Positions 1 through 11,742 of a DNA stretch of 64,000 nt are shown here, one piece after another. A program made the translations under genes and the position numbers. Numbering within the stretch: the first letter of the stretch is position 1; each line of letters opens with the position of its first letter. Under the pieces are notes generated by a model. That model was given only the letters and a program-made list of their open reading frames with translations, was not told the origin of the DNA and searched no databases. Where the stretch lies: the NCBI RefSeq assembly GCF_009727055.1, contig NC_052353.1, positions 47,572,635 through 47,636,634 on the forward strand, given 5' to 3'. Source of the stretch: Benincasa hispida (taxonomy: Eukaryota > Streptophyta > Magnoliopsida > Cucurbitales > Cucurbitaceae).

Positions 1-550
1 ATAAGTTAGTTATCATGTTTATATATATTAAATATTTATTTTATATAAATTAGTTTTATTATTTATATATTAAAATCAATATATTTGAATTAAGGAGGGA
101 GTTACAACTCCCTTCCCTCTTTTCTTTCCACCCAAGTAAGCAGGTGGTTGAAGTTTTATGGGGCAAGAAAGGAAATGAAAAAGATATACGTTATTGAACA
201 GAGAAAAGAGTTCTCTCTGTAAGTTTTTGAAAAATTCCTTTCCCTCATCTCTTCTCTTAAATCATTCCCTCACTATTCCAAAATAGTTAGAGACCACCAC
301 TCCTGGGTTCTCTACCTGAGAATACTAAGGTCGCCATTGTGCTTGTGCCCGTTGTCAGTTCGAGGGAATCTTGAAGAAGGTCTTCAAAGGTAATGGTTTT
401 TGAAACCTCTAAGTTTTTTTTTAAGCATGCTGTAATTTAAATAAATGCATAAATTTGTTTTCTCTTTTCTGTAAAAAATTACATTCTATGAAAAATGAAA
501 ATTAGGATGATCGCGCTTTCGCTCAAGTTTTTCTTCAATGAGATCCTTCA
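1..550 (+). repeat. 5' LTR (3' part only) of copia-A1
   Basis: The sequence matches about 22497-23039 with scattered substitutions, including the GGAGGGAGTTACAACTCCC stretch near 92-110 and the terminal GAGATCCTTCA. It ends in CA at 550, directly before a primer binding site. It holds only the promoter-distal part of the LTR; the start lies left of the window. Confidence 0.85.
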
Positions 551-551
551 A

Positions 552-569
552 TTGGCATCAGAGTCAGGT
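552..569 (+). other. primer binding site of copia-A1 (initiator tRNA-Met type)
   Basis: TTGGCATCAGAGTCAGG lies one base after the LTR end. It is a two-substitution variant of the plant copia site TGGTATCAGAGC, complementary to the 3' end of initiator methionyl tRNA. It fixes the LTR end and the + orientation. Confidence 0.75.
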
Positions 570-1903
570 TTTTTGGTTTACTGATCCAAAATTCCATTTT
601 TCTTATTGAATCAATTTTTACAGTAATGGTGGGTTTTAATATTCTGCATTCTGTTGATGATTCATGCGATGAATGGTTTTATGACGAATGTGGTTTGTTG
701 ATGGATGTTTTAGGATAGGATACTTAGTTCTAAGGCTTTATTCTTTTACAAATTTGGTTTGTAAAGACCCTTGTTTTGGGCATATTGATGTAATAGAGTA
801 TGTATTTAAAGTTTTGAGTCACTCGTGCTATTCCTAGTGAGCTTCAAAGAGGAATTTCAAAGCACTGCATCAACGAGGAAGAAAGCATCTCTAAACGATC
901 GTATAACTTTTGCTACTCGATCGTGTAGCTTTTATTAAACGATCATGTAGGTTTTGCTAAACTATCTTGTAGGTTTTGCTAAACTATCTTGTAGGTTTTG
1001 CTTCAAGATCGTGTGGTTTTTTGCTACACGATTGTGTAGCTTTTGCTACAAGACCGTGCAATGAGTTAGTATAGTTATTACAACAATGTTTGCTACACGA
1101 TCACTGCAGAGAGTTCCATGATGGGTGGTTTGGTTTGAGTAGTTCAAGGCATGGCTCACTTGTTTCGAACCAGATGGTTTTTATTCTTGTAATAATTAGC
1201 TTTTAAATTCCTTTTAGGTGTCTTATCTCGGTCCATTGACTATTAGTTTTTTAAATATACATACGATATATGTTTGTTCTCTTATATGTCATATAGTTTT
1301 AAAACCCACCATAGGTTATGCATTTATATTCATGCATCATTTTATATTATAAGTATTATAATTTATATATATGCATGCTTTAAATTATATAGCATGCTCA
1401 TGCATCATATAATATAAATGTTATAGTATATGTATGCATGCATTTATAGCATATCCATGCATCATTAATATTATAATTGTTATAGTATATGGTTGAATGA
1501 ATGTATGGAAAATATGCTATAAAATGATTCATTACCTTGTTATATAATTGTTATATATGTTAGTAATGAATTAAGATTGCATGAAGCATGACATTACCTT
1601 AGGTTAATTTATAAATGTTATGATTAACTTAAGTATGTCAAGCATGCAATGAATGTTTTAATTGTTTCATTTATTTATAATCGTTATAAGTAAATGAAAT
1701 TAGAATTAAAATCAATAATATCTAAATGAACTATATGCATGCAAACCTTACGTTATAATCATTTTTAAAATTGTTTTAAAACATGATTAAGATAGACCTA
1801 AGATCACATTTCTAATGAGATTAGAAATCTTAGTTTAATCTTTAATCGGTTTAATAAGATTAAATTGATTCTTAATATAAGATTAAATATGTAACAAATG
1901 TAT
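570..1903 (+). other. untranslated leader of copia-A1, left half
   Basis: No coding frame of interest is seen. From about 890 to 1110 it contains a run of diverged ACGATCGTGTAG(C/G)TTTTGCT units. From about 1310 to 1600 it is very AT-rich, with repeated ATGCATG(C) and ATATTATAA blocks. The leader is interrupted at 1908/9822 by copia-B1 and resumes at 9822. The corresponding leader of copia-A2 (43827-46095, - strand) has the same two ingredients. Confidence 0.7.
890..1110 (+). repeat. diverged CGATCG-containing repeat run in copia-A1 leader
   Basis: About eight units of the form ACGATCGTGTAGCTTTTGCTA, 20-25 bases long, follow each other with substitutions (for example CTATCTTGTAGGTTTTGCTA twice near 963-1005). 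They belong to the dispersed palindromic CGATCG motif also found in copia-B and copia-C sequences in this window. Confidence 0.65.
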
Positions 1904-1908
1904 CTATA

Positions 1909-3671
1909 TGAAGAAAATCGAACATGAGGATTTCCATAAGCAGCGGAAGGATCGTTCCAAATTTCAATCGTATATGAATATACACAATTACAGTCACAAA
2001 CGGAAACAACAGGCGATGCGCAAAACAGAAATTACAGCATGCTTTACTACACAATCAAAGGAAGAATTCACATACCTTTGAAGACTCATCTTTAACTCCC
2101 TTGATCACGAACACTCGTTCACAGCAAGACGACAACCACGAACACTCTCTCACTTCGACCGCTACATTGCACGATCCACAAAAATCTCGAACACAACGAT
2201 CACCTGGATCACGAACACAGCGAACGCAATGAACGAACTCCACAGAACCTCGACTAGTGTCGAGTTGAGTATGACACCACCACAAAGGTTACCTTGGTAT
2301 TCTTGGTGTGATTTTCAAGAATGGAATTCTCTTTCAACAACTTCTAAATTTAGGAAAACATTTTTCTTTTTATCTCACGGTTACCATGAAATCACCAATA
2401 ACCTCCCACTCAATTGGTAATTAGAGAAAATGAGATAATTATCCAATAATTAATATTCTTATAAATATATATGATAACCAACTCACCATACTATACTTAT
2501 AACCAATAGTTTTAATATTTCATGATAAACCATAGCTCTTTTTCTATTCCATGGCACTTAATGTATCTCATACACCACACCAATCATATCATATATAATC
2601 AAATTACCTCTTGTCAATTTGAACATTTTAAATCAACACCAAGTACTGATCCTCAATTTGAATCCATCGAGCTATCAAAAGGACCTTATGGACCTGTAGC
2701 TTGAAGCTCCAACGGTACGTGAATAACTGACTAAACTTTTTAGTCACGGGATCCACCATTCGTTAATTGCCAAGTACTCCACTAAAGACCGACAGTTGAA
2801 CTCTTCTTACCACAGATATATTATGTGTCCATCTTAACCAATCAATAGTGCGATAGCCCTTCACAGATCGCTCGTAAGTATAGCTCGGCCAATAACTGTT
2901 ATGCCCCTATAGTTACATCTAACTCCTTAAGTACCATTGATCCCTCTAATGAAAATAAGTCATAGTCCTTCTATAACTGAGTCCTCTCTTCCAAAGAGAA
3001 GCTGTGGCCACTATGTTCAAGCCTCAGAATCAGCCCTTAAGGGAACAATCTATCTACTTACCCTTACTTCGGAGAAGGAATGAATTCCATCTCGTGTAAC
3101 TGAGTTCCCAGCTCCCAAATCATACAAGTCCCCAAAAAGGTAGGCATGTTGAGTTGACAATCTGGCCACTCTCACCTATACTAATCAAAGGACTACCCTC
3201 AAAGTTAGGAGTTCCTAAAACACTCAGGATTGAGGTCATGTCACCTATGGTCATTTAGGTGAGATGTAAGTCTCCAGTATTAATAGCGTTATATACAGAG
3301 ACGAATCATCTCGTGGTTCGGTCTTATACAAACTCTTTGTATAGGACACCCCCGCTTGCATGTCTCGGATCTACCATTTGTAGTAGTTCACAACACTTGC
3401 AAACCTCTACAAAACGGCCTGTATCCGTAGTGTCACCAAGATCAGGTATCCCACCTTAATTCTATACTACAGACCTATTTAGGTTATCATTTAAGGCATG
3501 ATCCACTTGTATATCTCATATACATGCTTAAGTTTACATACGATAACCATGGAGCTTTGTTCATTGGATATGAGTAAATGCCAGAATGAAATAACTCTTA
3601 TCTTATTCATAACAATGTGTATATATTACAAACAATGAGATTCTGGGAGAATTAAGACACCAATCCCAATA
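1909..3671 (-). repeat. 3' LTR of copia-B1
   Basis: On the - strand it starts TATTGGGATTGG, a one-base variant of the TGTTGGGATTGG seen at the other end (9821), and ends GATTTTCTTCA. The start abuts the polypurine tract, which fixes the border. It resembles the copia-B LTRs at 15114-17191 and 26130-28223 but is some 300 bases shorter, so it has internal deletions relative to them. The opposite LTR of the same element survives only as 263 bases. Confidence 0.88.
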
Positions 3672-3686
3672 ATCTCCCACTTGTCC
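3672..3686 (-). other. polypurine tract of copia-B1
   Basis: On the - strand the sequence reads GGACAAGTGGGAGAT immediately before the 3' LTR. This is the usual plant copia plus-strand primer type, and the same string precedes the LTRs at 18717, 28223 and 30458. Confidence 0.8.
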
Positions 3687-3778
3687 TAATGCCTCGGGAG
3701 ACTAATGTATAATACAAGATAAAACATGTACAATAAACAATAAACTAGGGCATACCCCAGTATCATCTCCCACTTGCC

Positions 3779-4262
3779 CTAGACAAGATGCCGCATGTCC
3801 CGTAGACCCAGACTCTCTAGGTGATCCCTCGAACACTTTAGCTGTGAGAGCCTTTGTAAAGGGATCAGCAACGTTGTGCTTCGACGTGATCTTCGTGACT
3901 ATCACATCATCGGGATGCACAATCTCCTTGATCAAGTGGTATTTCTACTTTATATGCTTGCCCCAACGTTGATTCCTAGGCTCTTTTGAATTTGCCACAA
4001 CTCTGCTGTTATCACTATAGAGAGTGATCCCATATTTGGAACAACTTTCAAATTTGAAAGGAACTTCCTCAGCCAAACAACCTCCTTAACTGCTTCACAA
4101 GTGGCTACGTATTCGGCTTCCATAGTGGAGTTCGCGATGCATCCTTGTTTGATGCTTTGCCACACTACAACCCCTCCATTCAGAGTGAACACTAACCCCA
4201 ATGTTGATTTACGAGAATCTCGATCAGTCTGAAAGTCAGAGTCTGTGTATCCTATAAGGATC
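3779..4262 (-). pseudogene. copia RNase H domain of B1 (broken)
   Basis: RNase H would degrade the RNA of the RNA/DNA hybrid during reverse transcription. Recognisable parts on the - strand are the segment around FTLNGGVVVWQSIKQGCIA, then STMEAEYVA with its catalytic-type glutamate, then the tail ending near the TAG at 3779-3781. At least two frame changes separate these parts: the stretch after VVPNMG leaves frame near 4000, and the last part returns at about 3930. The region where an insertion (gypsy-D1) interrupts the paralogue in copia-A2 is intact here (about 4150-4176). Confidence 0.8.
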
Positions 4263-5320
4263 AGATCCTTATCTCAATACACGAGCATGTAGTCCCTCGT
4301 TCTTTGAAGATACTTGAGGATCCTCTTGACCATCGTCCAGTGATCAAATCTGGGATTGGACTGATACCGACTGACTATCCCTACTGCATAGCAAATGTCG
4401 GGTCTGGTACACAACATTGCATACATCAAGCTTCCTACAGCAGAAGCATAGGGAATCCGTCTCATCTCCTCAACCTCTTGAGGTGTCTTAGGACATTGAT
4501 CCTTAGACAGAACGATTCCATGCCTGAAAGGTAACAAACCCCTATTGGAATCCTGCATCCTGTACTTGATCAACATTTGATCGATGTACGATGCCTGAGA
4601 TAAGGCTAACCTCTTGTTCTTACGATCCCGAATAATCTAGATCCCTAGAACATACTGTGCCTCACCAAAATCTTTTATTTGGAGCTGGGCAGCTAGCCAC
4701 TTCTTAATGTCAGTCAGATACCCTACATCATTCCGAATAAGTAGGATATCATCCACATACAGTACCAGGAAAGCTATGTTGATGATCTTCTTATAAACAC
4801 AAGGCTCATCAACATTCTGATCAAAGCCAAACGACTTGACCACAGTGTTAAATCCAATGTTCCATGATCTAAACGCTTATTTCAGCCCATAAATGGACCT
4901 ATTAAGCTTGCAAACCTTTTGCTTTTGATCTGAAATGATGAACCCATCTAGTTGTGTCATATAGAAGGTCTCCTCAAGATTATCATTAAGAAAGGTAGTC
5001 ATGATGTTCATTTGCCATATCTCATAATCATAAAATGTGGCTATGGACAGGAGTATCCTGATAGACTTGAGCATGACAACAGGTGAGAAAGTTTCCTCAT
5101 AGTCTACTCCCTCAACCTGGGTATAACCCTTTGCCACGAGTATAGCCTTAAAGGTTTGTACCTTTCCATCTACATATCTCTTTCGCTTATAAGTCCACTT
5201 ACAACTAATAGGTCTTACCTCATCAGGCGAATCCATAAGCTCCCAGATGTTATTGAAGTACATAGACTCCATCTTCTGGTTCATGGCTTTAATCCATTCA
5301 TCCTTGTCAACATCCTCCAT
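4263..5320 (-). pseudogene. copia reverse transcriptase domain of B1
   Basis: RT copies element RNA into DNA in the cytoplasmic particle. On the - strand the reading begins with the copia RT entry motif around DKDEWIKAMNQKMESMYFNN and WTYKRK, continues through GYTQVEGVDYEETFSPVV, and reaches the catalytic box YVDD at 4748-4759. Motifs around LNRSIYGLK and the thumb-side SLMYAMLCTRPDICYAVGIV are also present. Unlike the RT of copia-A2 (YLDN), the catalytic aspartates are retained. Frame breaks lie near 4860 (a stop where IYGLKQA would continue) and near 4640. It is one of the better preserved RTs in the window but is not a complete ORF. Confidence 0.88.
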
Positions 5321-6745
5321 TGCTTTCTTAAAAGACTTTGGATCCTCGAGCCCATCATTAGAAATGATGTTCTGGGCTTCATCAAACCCATGTAGTGATC
5401 CGGTGGGTTCATAACTCTCTCACTACGTTGAGGCAGTCTCAACTTTTGAGCTAGTTGACTAGATGTACCGACCTCAACAACTCTTATTAATCTGTTGGCC
5501 TGTTCAACAACCCTTGTTGAACCCTCAGTAGTCTCAGTCTCACTAGAAATCTCATACAAAAGAGCTTACTTTGTGGCTTATGATCCTGGATGTGGTCTTC
5601 TTTCAAGAAGATAGCATTTGTAGAAACAAACACTTTGTTCTCACTTGGATCATAGAAGTATCCACCCTTCGTTTCCCTGGGGTAGACTACAAAGAGGCCA
5701 ACTTTTGAACACGATTCCAACTTCTTCGGGTTAGTCACAAGCACATGTGTCAGACACCCCCAAATCCTGAAGTGGCGTAAACTACCTTTACGACCTCTCC
5801 ACAACTCAAAAGATGTTTCAGAAACACTTTTTGAGGGAACGTTGTTAAAAATATAGCATGCAGTCTCCACTGCAAAACCCTAAAACGAGTCTGGAAGATG
5901 AGCATAACCCATCATAGACCGAACCATGTCCAACAAGGTTCTATTTCTCCTTTCTGATACACCATTCTACTGAGGTGTATCTGGGGCCGAGAGTTGGGAT
6001 GCTATCCCATGTTCTACCATATAGTTCTGGAATTGGAGGTCCATATACTTTCCACCACAATCAGATCATAGTGTTTTTATCTTCTTACTTAACAAGTTTT
6101 CAATTTCAGCCTTACATTCCTTGAACTTGTCAAGGGCTTCAGACTTACATTGCATTAGGTAGAGATACCCGTACCTTGAATAATCATCTATGAAAGAGAT
6201 GAAATATTCATGCCCACCTCGAGCCCTTACACTCAACGGACCACAGAGGTCAGAATATACAAGCTCTAAAGTTTCCTTGGCTCTACAAACTTTTCCAGTA
6301 AAAGGTTGTTTGGTCATCTTGCCTTCAAGGCATGATTCACACACCGATAATGAGTTTTCTTCTAAACTCTTTAGAAGTCCACTTTTTACCAACTGCTCAA
6401 GCCTATTGAGGTTGATGTGACCTAACCTCAGATGCCAAAGATGGGCGTTTTCCTTAGGAGAAACCTTTGGTCTTTTAGCTGTTGTTGCTGTACTGAACAT
6501 TTTAGTATTAAACAAGGCTTTTATAACTAATGACCTTAATACACACAAGTTACTTTCCATTGAACCAAAACCAATCTCCATCTTATTCTTGAAAATAAAC
6601 ACTTTATTCTCAGAAAAGAAGACGGTATACCCTTGTTCAATGAGACAAGAAACTGAGATTAAGTTCCTCTTGATATGATAAACTACAAAAACATTATCCA
6701 ATAACAGATAACATTTCTTGTCCAAAAATAACTTCATCCTGCCTA
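5321..6745 (-). pseudogene. copia integrase domain of B1 plus integrase-RT linker
   Basis: Integrase would join the cDNA to host DNA in the nucleus. On the - strand: the pre-integrase stretch around NLISVSCLIEQGY (about 6660), the zinc-binding HHCC module (HLRLGHINLNRLEQ...CESCLEGK, about 6460-6310), the first catalytic aspartate in LVYSDLCGP (about 6230), and IDDYSRYGYLYLM (about 6180). The second catalytic aspartate is kept in SDCGGK (near 6060), but a stop precedes it and the usual GGE glutamate is lysine. Downstream NNVPSKSVSETSFELW and the DPSENKVFVSTNA motif mark the C-terminal part. The Ser/Thr-rich linker with STRVVEQ follows (5559-5400). Confidence 0.88.
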
Positions 6746-7453
6746 TAGCAATGCCGAAACAACCTCACCAGTGTCGACTCGAAGAGTCATCTTTCCCTAT
6801 GGCAACGTTTATCAGGAATTAAATCCTTGGTAAGAGGAACTGACATGGTTGGTAGCACTCGAATCTAGGATCTAGGCAGAATCATCATTCTCTACCAAAC
6901 ATGTCTCTAAGACCAATAAATCAAATTTACTATCTTTAGACATCCTTCTCTTTTGGAGAGTAGTGAGATCTGTATCAGAACCTAAATAAGCTCTAAGTTG
7001 CATTTCAGAGAACATTTCTCTTCCATGAACCTCAACAGAGTTAGCAAAAAATACTTCCTCTTCCTGGAGTTTAACTTGGGAACTGACACTACTGGTTTTA
7101 TCATCCATCCTTTTATGCTCGAAAAGTAAGAACTGACGTTCAAATAAATCTTGCAACGAGTCCATGATCTCACGTGCAATGATCATGTTCTCAACCCTTT
7201 TGGCCAAAGCATTAGGTATGTTAGCCAAAATGTGAAGTCGAGCCAATGAATTAGCCTTTATCCACACCTTATATGCATTGTGAACACTTCGCGATGCATG
7301 AAGGGTCGGGACTTGAGGACATTCCTCAACCATGACAAATTCGAGGTCGTTTACCACGAAATATGTTTTACAAGACCCTTTCCATTGTATGTAATTGGTC
7401 AAATTTGAGGCATTAAACGAAAATACTAACAAGTTGCTGAAAACAAAAAACAC
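6746..7453 (-). pseudogene. copia gag and protease remnant of B1
   Basis: Gag would form the particle shell. On the - strand the copia capsid region is readable (around NYIQWKGSCKTYFVVND, AYKVWIKANSLARLHILA and REIMDSLQDLFE). The nucleocapsid zinc knuckle CX2CX4HX4C is missing: the text jumps from a Ser/Glu-rich stretch to KFDLLVLETCLVENDDSA. The protease core follows at about 6880-6846, where the tryptophan before ILDS is a stop and the catalytic triad reads D-S-S-A instead of D-S-G-A. Both changes would prevent processing. The gag frame is open over 193 codons, which may reflect an in-frame deletion of the zinc knuckle. Confidence 0.8.
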
Positions 7454-7671
7454 ATTGACCTACGTTAGGTTTTAAGCAAATACCCATTGAAAAAACATAC
7501 AATATCCAATAAGGTTTAGCAAAACTAACATCAACCCCGTGTCACATATAGTTTCGCAATGATGTTTCAAAGGTTTAGGACAAAAGCCGCCGAAGGGAGG
7601 TCAATTATCCCTCATCTGAATTGAGAAATTCTCAACCAGTCATTAATACCAGAATAACTCTTGTTCCTATA
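7454..7671 (-). other. leader remnant of copia-B1
   Basis: This is non-coding and aligns, on the - strand, with the copia-A1 leader around 10610-10735 (shared GTTGAGAA..CTCA and GTGACTTTTGTCC-like stretches). The part nearer the primer site and the primer site itself are missing; the sequence runs straight into the copia-C LTR. Confidence 0.6.
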
Positions 7672-9558
7672 ATGACTAGCCATCATTGTTCCTATAAATA
7701 TATTCTATAGTCAATAAACTTATTATTGATTGTATAAATTGCATACATAAAAGTCTAAATCTAATAAACTAAGATCCATGGTTATTATATGAATACTTGA
7801 ACTTTATGTAAAGACATAAAGATGGATCAAGTTCAAGTAAATAGCAAAAACGATCTATAGTACATGATTAAGGTTGGGTACCTTATTCTGGTAACACTAT
7901 TGGATGCGGCCTACTCTGTAGTTGTTACAAGTTGTTGTAAAGTTACTACAAATGAAGTGATCCAGATTCGTTCATGTATTTAACATGAGAAGTGGGGGTA
8001 TTCTATGCAATGAGTTTGCATAAGATCGGACCAAGAAATAAGTCACTCTTACTTTATAACGCTGTTTACTGTATAAGACTGACTATTTCACTTAGATGAC
8101 CTAAGTAACTCGATCTTAATCATGAGCTAACTATAAACTCTTGTTTATTCGAGATTATCCTTAGATTTTCATAGGTGAGGGTTGGCTCAACAACGCCAGC
8201 TCAATAAGCCTCCCATTTCAGGGGTAAGACTGAATAGATAGCTGAGGACATATGGTGCAAGACGGAATTCACGCCTACCCGATTTAGGGATAGGAGAAAG
8301 GTTGTTCTCTCAGGTACTGAATCCATGTCTTAAACAAGGGGCCTCGCCCTCTCACTAGGCTGAAAGAGGTTTGGTTTAGTGACTAGATCACAAACCGATT
8401 GTTCATTAGAGGATCAGTAGGAGCTTAAGGAACAAGAGGTAATCTTGGGGGTAAAACAACCATTTGACCCAGACGTTATTACGAACAACCTATGAAAGGT
8501 CGACTTACTAATTATGGTTAAATCATGTGGACATAATATATCTACAGTGAAGGGAGTTCAACTATGGACTTTAGTGGAGTGACCCATTAGTTAATGAATG
8601 GGGGTTAATCCGGTGTAATGTGTTTAGCCAATTAATCTCAGATCATTGGAGCCCATGATCTGTAGGTCCGCGAGGTCCCCCTACTAGCTCGTAAATGGAT
8701 TAGCTTTAGAGTAGCATGATAAGTTAATTTGAAACGTTCAAAATTAGAATTAAGGAAATTAGTAATTATATGAGATATAATTACATGTTTAATTTTAAGA
8801 ATTAAACAGAATAGGAGAATTAATATTTAAATATGATTTAAATATATGAAGGTGAATTTGTGTAAAATTAATTTAATATTTGATATTAAATTAATTAGAA
8901 TTAATTAAATTGTTTAATTAATTATTATTAATTTTATTAGAAAAATTAATTATTGAATTAATTTTGTAAAATTAATAAAGATTTCATTTTTTGAAAAGAA
9001 AATTAATTTTGGAAATTAATTTTGAAAATCAAATTTGAAATAGAATAGAAAATGGAAAATCCCAAAAAGTAGGAGTTTTCCACTTTCTATTCAAGTAGCA
9101 TGTTCATAGTTCCACCATGAATTGGAGTCTATCTTCCAAGCATGAGCTGCAATACATGCATCAATGATATTTGCACGATAGTCATGCAATAAATTAAGAA
9201 GATTGGGCTGAGAATCAGTGATGCCATTGATAGTTTTTTGCTGAAAAAGCTTGAGGTTGAAGAAGGTCTTTAACAATGGGGATGCAGTAACCTAATCTCC
9301 AAATTCCCTTAATCCAAGCTTACTTTGAGTTCCACAACTCAATCTAAAACTCCAAGAGAATAGTGGGGAAGATCTTGAGGTGGTCTACAGCAAGATTTGG
9401 AGAAGTTTGCAGTTGAGAATCAAGATTTCAAGAAGTTCTACAAAGGTATGACTTGAAACCCTCTTATTATAGTATGAGCATGCTTTAGTTACTGCCAAAA
9501 TTAATGAATTAGAGTGCTTATTGATCTTTATTACTTCCGCTGCTTGCTGATTACTCCA
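7672..9558 (+). repeat. copia-C LTR, solo-like, at the damaged 5' end of B1
   Basis: It reads + from TGTTCC (7672) to ACTCCA (9558) and aligns, in the opposite orientation, with the LTR at 39976-41570 (shared tracts around GGTACCTTATTCTGGTAACACTA and the GAGGTAATCTTGGGGGTAAAA segment). Its left neighbour is copia-B1 leader and its right neighbour is mid-LTR of copia-B1, so the insertion is coupled to a deletion of most of the B1 5' LTR and its primer site. No clear target duplication is seen; the left border is tentative to within some 20 bases. Confidence 0.75.
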
Positions 9559-9821
9559 ATAAAGTGGGTCGTATCCATAGTGTCACCAGGATCAGGTATC
9601 CCACCTTAATCCTTACACGACAGACCTATTTAGGTTATCACTTACGGCATGATTCACTTTATATCTCATATACATGCTTAAGTTTACATACGATAACCAT
9701 GGAGCTTTGTTTATTGGATATGAGTAAATGCCAGAATGAGATAACTCTTATTTTATTCATAATAATGTGTATATATTACAAACAATGAAACTCCGGGAGA
9801 ATTAGGATACCAATCCCAACA
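9559..9821 (-). repeat. truncated 5' LTR of copia-B1
   Basis: Only the first 263 bases of the LTR (- strand, TGTTGGGATTGG onward) remain. They match 3671-3410 closely. The right border gives the second CTATA target copy; the left border is the copia-C LTR. Confidence 0.88.
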
Positions 9822-10807
9822 CTATAAGGGACCTTTTGTCTAAGGCGGGTTCTATCTAGGCTGGGGTACTTAAGTTGATGGAAACGTCGCACCCCTACTT
9901 GGGAACCTACCTGGAAAGGTGAACAAGATAGATTTGTTACATGCGTGTAAGTTTGATTAAAGTCAATTAACGAGTTTAATGAAACTTCAATCAAAATTGT
10001 TTAATCATTGAAGAAAAGAGTTTTTTTTTTAGCAAATTAAACTTTCACTTAATTAAAATCATTAGCCAGGTTTTTCCAAAGTTAATTAACCTTAGGTAAA
10101 ACACTCGCCTTCCTCTAAGCTCGAGGAAAATGGGGTATATGATTCTTCATTTTATCCTCTACATGTTTCTCTTTGTAAATTCACACTGTGAGATCTACAC
10201 TCGGCCTCGAGGTACCATGGGTGTCCCCTTACGGGTGGCATTTGAGTAGGTCAATAATAAGGTGAATGGAGAGAGTGTTTATAGTAAGTGGGAGCGGGAC
10301 ATGTGACAGCACATCCCTCGTCTCTCTCATCAGGTTAAATAAAGTTTCATGCATTGCCTCGTGGCATTGTGGGTGTCCCCCTAAAGGATGACAGTATTGC
10401 ATAACACTTTATTCAATCTCTAAAATGGATAGGGTTGCTTTAGGTTCATGTCCTAATTGGTTTTTCCCTACATTTGGCTCATTGGGCGGAACTCTAAAAC
10501 CTAAAATGAGGGGTTACACATATAAAAATTGTTAAGCAAGTTAACAGATTCTGGACCGAACAATGGTGACTGTTAGTCACAGTAACAAGGTGTTGTTTCT
10601 GTCTAATGGTTGAGAATGTCTCATTTCAGTGAAGGGACACTAGATTATCTACGGTGACTTTTGTCCTGCCTCACTGAAACATCATTGCAAAATTAGATGT
10701 CACTTAGGATACATTAAATTTTGCTAAAACTAATTGGTTGTATGAGTGGTTTAATGCAAAGTAAACTAATAGCAAATAGTTTATTCATTTTCAGCAATAA
10801 TTTTATT
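9822..10807 (+). other. untranslated leader of copia-A1, right half
   Basis: The leader resumes after copia-B1 and runs to the gag start. It is homologous to 43827-44810 of copia-A2 on the - strand, including the two GGTGTCCCC(C/T)TA blocks (10216-10400) and the GAATGGAGAGAGTG..TTATAGTAAGTGGGAG segment. There is a T10 tract at 10021. No ORF is supported. Confidence 0.7.
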
Positions 10808-11742
10808 ATGGCTACCGCTACATTAAACTTGCTCGCCGCAGATAAATTAATGGGAGAAAATTACGCTAGTTGGAAAAACACAATCAACACAATACTGATC
10901 ATCGATGAACTTTGTTTTGTCCTTATGGAGGATTGTCCTCCTATTCCAACTCCCAATGCTCCTCGAAACGTTTGGGAAGCTTACGAGCGTTAGACACGGG
11001 CAAATGATAAGGCCCGAGCATATATCTTAACAAGTCTTAACAAAGTCTTGGCCAAGAAGCATGAGCTCATGCTCATAGCTCGTGAGATCATGGAGTCCCT
11101 GAGGGGAATGTTCGGACAACTGTCCCCACAGCTCAGGCATGGCGCTCTGAAACACATCTTCAATGCCCAGATGCAAGAAGGGGCATTTGTTCGAGAACAT
11201 GTTCTCAATATGATGGTCCACTTCAACATGGCAGAGATGAATGGTCAAGCATCGATGAAGCTAGTCAGGTTAGCTTCATTTTGGAATCTTTGCCTGAAAG
11301 TTTCCTTCATTTTTATAGCAATACTATTTTGAACAGGATTAACTACAACCTAACCACTCTACTCAATGAGTTACAGACCTTCCAATCCTTGATGAAAAGC
11401 AAGGAATATAAGGGTGAAGCAAATGTTGCTTAATCTTTTAAGAAATTCCATAGAGGTTCGACCTTTGGGACTAAGTCTGTACCTTCTTCCTCTGACACCA
11501 AAAAGTGGAAGAAGAAGAAGGGTGGAAAGGGGAAAGCTAACCCTCTAGTTGCTGCTCAAGGGGGCAGAAGACTAATCAAGGCTGCAAAGGGAATCTGTTT
11601 CCATTGCAACCAAAATGGGCATTGGAAGAGGAACTGCTCCAAATACTTGGCAGAAAAGAAGAAGGCCAAACAAGGTAAATATGATTTACTTGTATTGGGA
11701 ACCTGCTTCGTGGAGAATAATGATTCTGCTTCTATTGGATAA
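10808..11742 (+). pseudogene. copia gag of A1
   Basis: The start MATATLNLLAADKL is chosen because copia-A2 gag begins the same way (MATATIALLSAERL). The capsid reads about 60 codons to a stop at 10991-10993, where the paralogue has tryptophan (YERW). It continues in frame with TRANDKARAYILTSL and then AREIMESLRGMFGQL. A short deletion shifts the frame near 11245. The zinc knuckle is intact as C-F-H-C-N-Q-N-G-H-W-K-R-N-C at 11595-11636, followed by a lysine-rich stretch and YDLLVLGTCFVEN. Frame ends at the TAA at 11740-11742. Role in a live element: RNA packaging and particle assembly. Confidence 0.85.

Larger units (their letters stand above)
1909..9821 (-). mobile_element. Ty1/copia element B1 inserted in copia-A1 leader
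   Basis: The element lies on the - strand and is bounded by a perfect 5-bp duplication CTATA (1904-1908 and 9822-9826). Order on the - strand: truncated 5' LTR (9821-9559), an intruding copia-C LTR (9558-7672), leader, gag, protease, integrase, RT, RNase H, PPT and 3' LTR (3671-1909). The uninterrupted leader of copia-A2 at 44791-44813 reads as the empty site, with one copy of the CTATA target. Gag, integrase and RNase H carry stops or frameshifts; the RT keeps its YVDD box. Confidence 0.92.
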
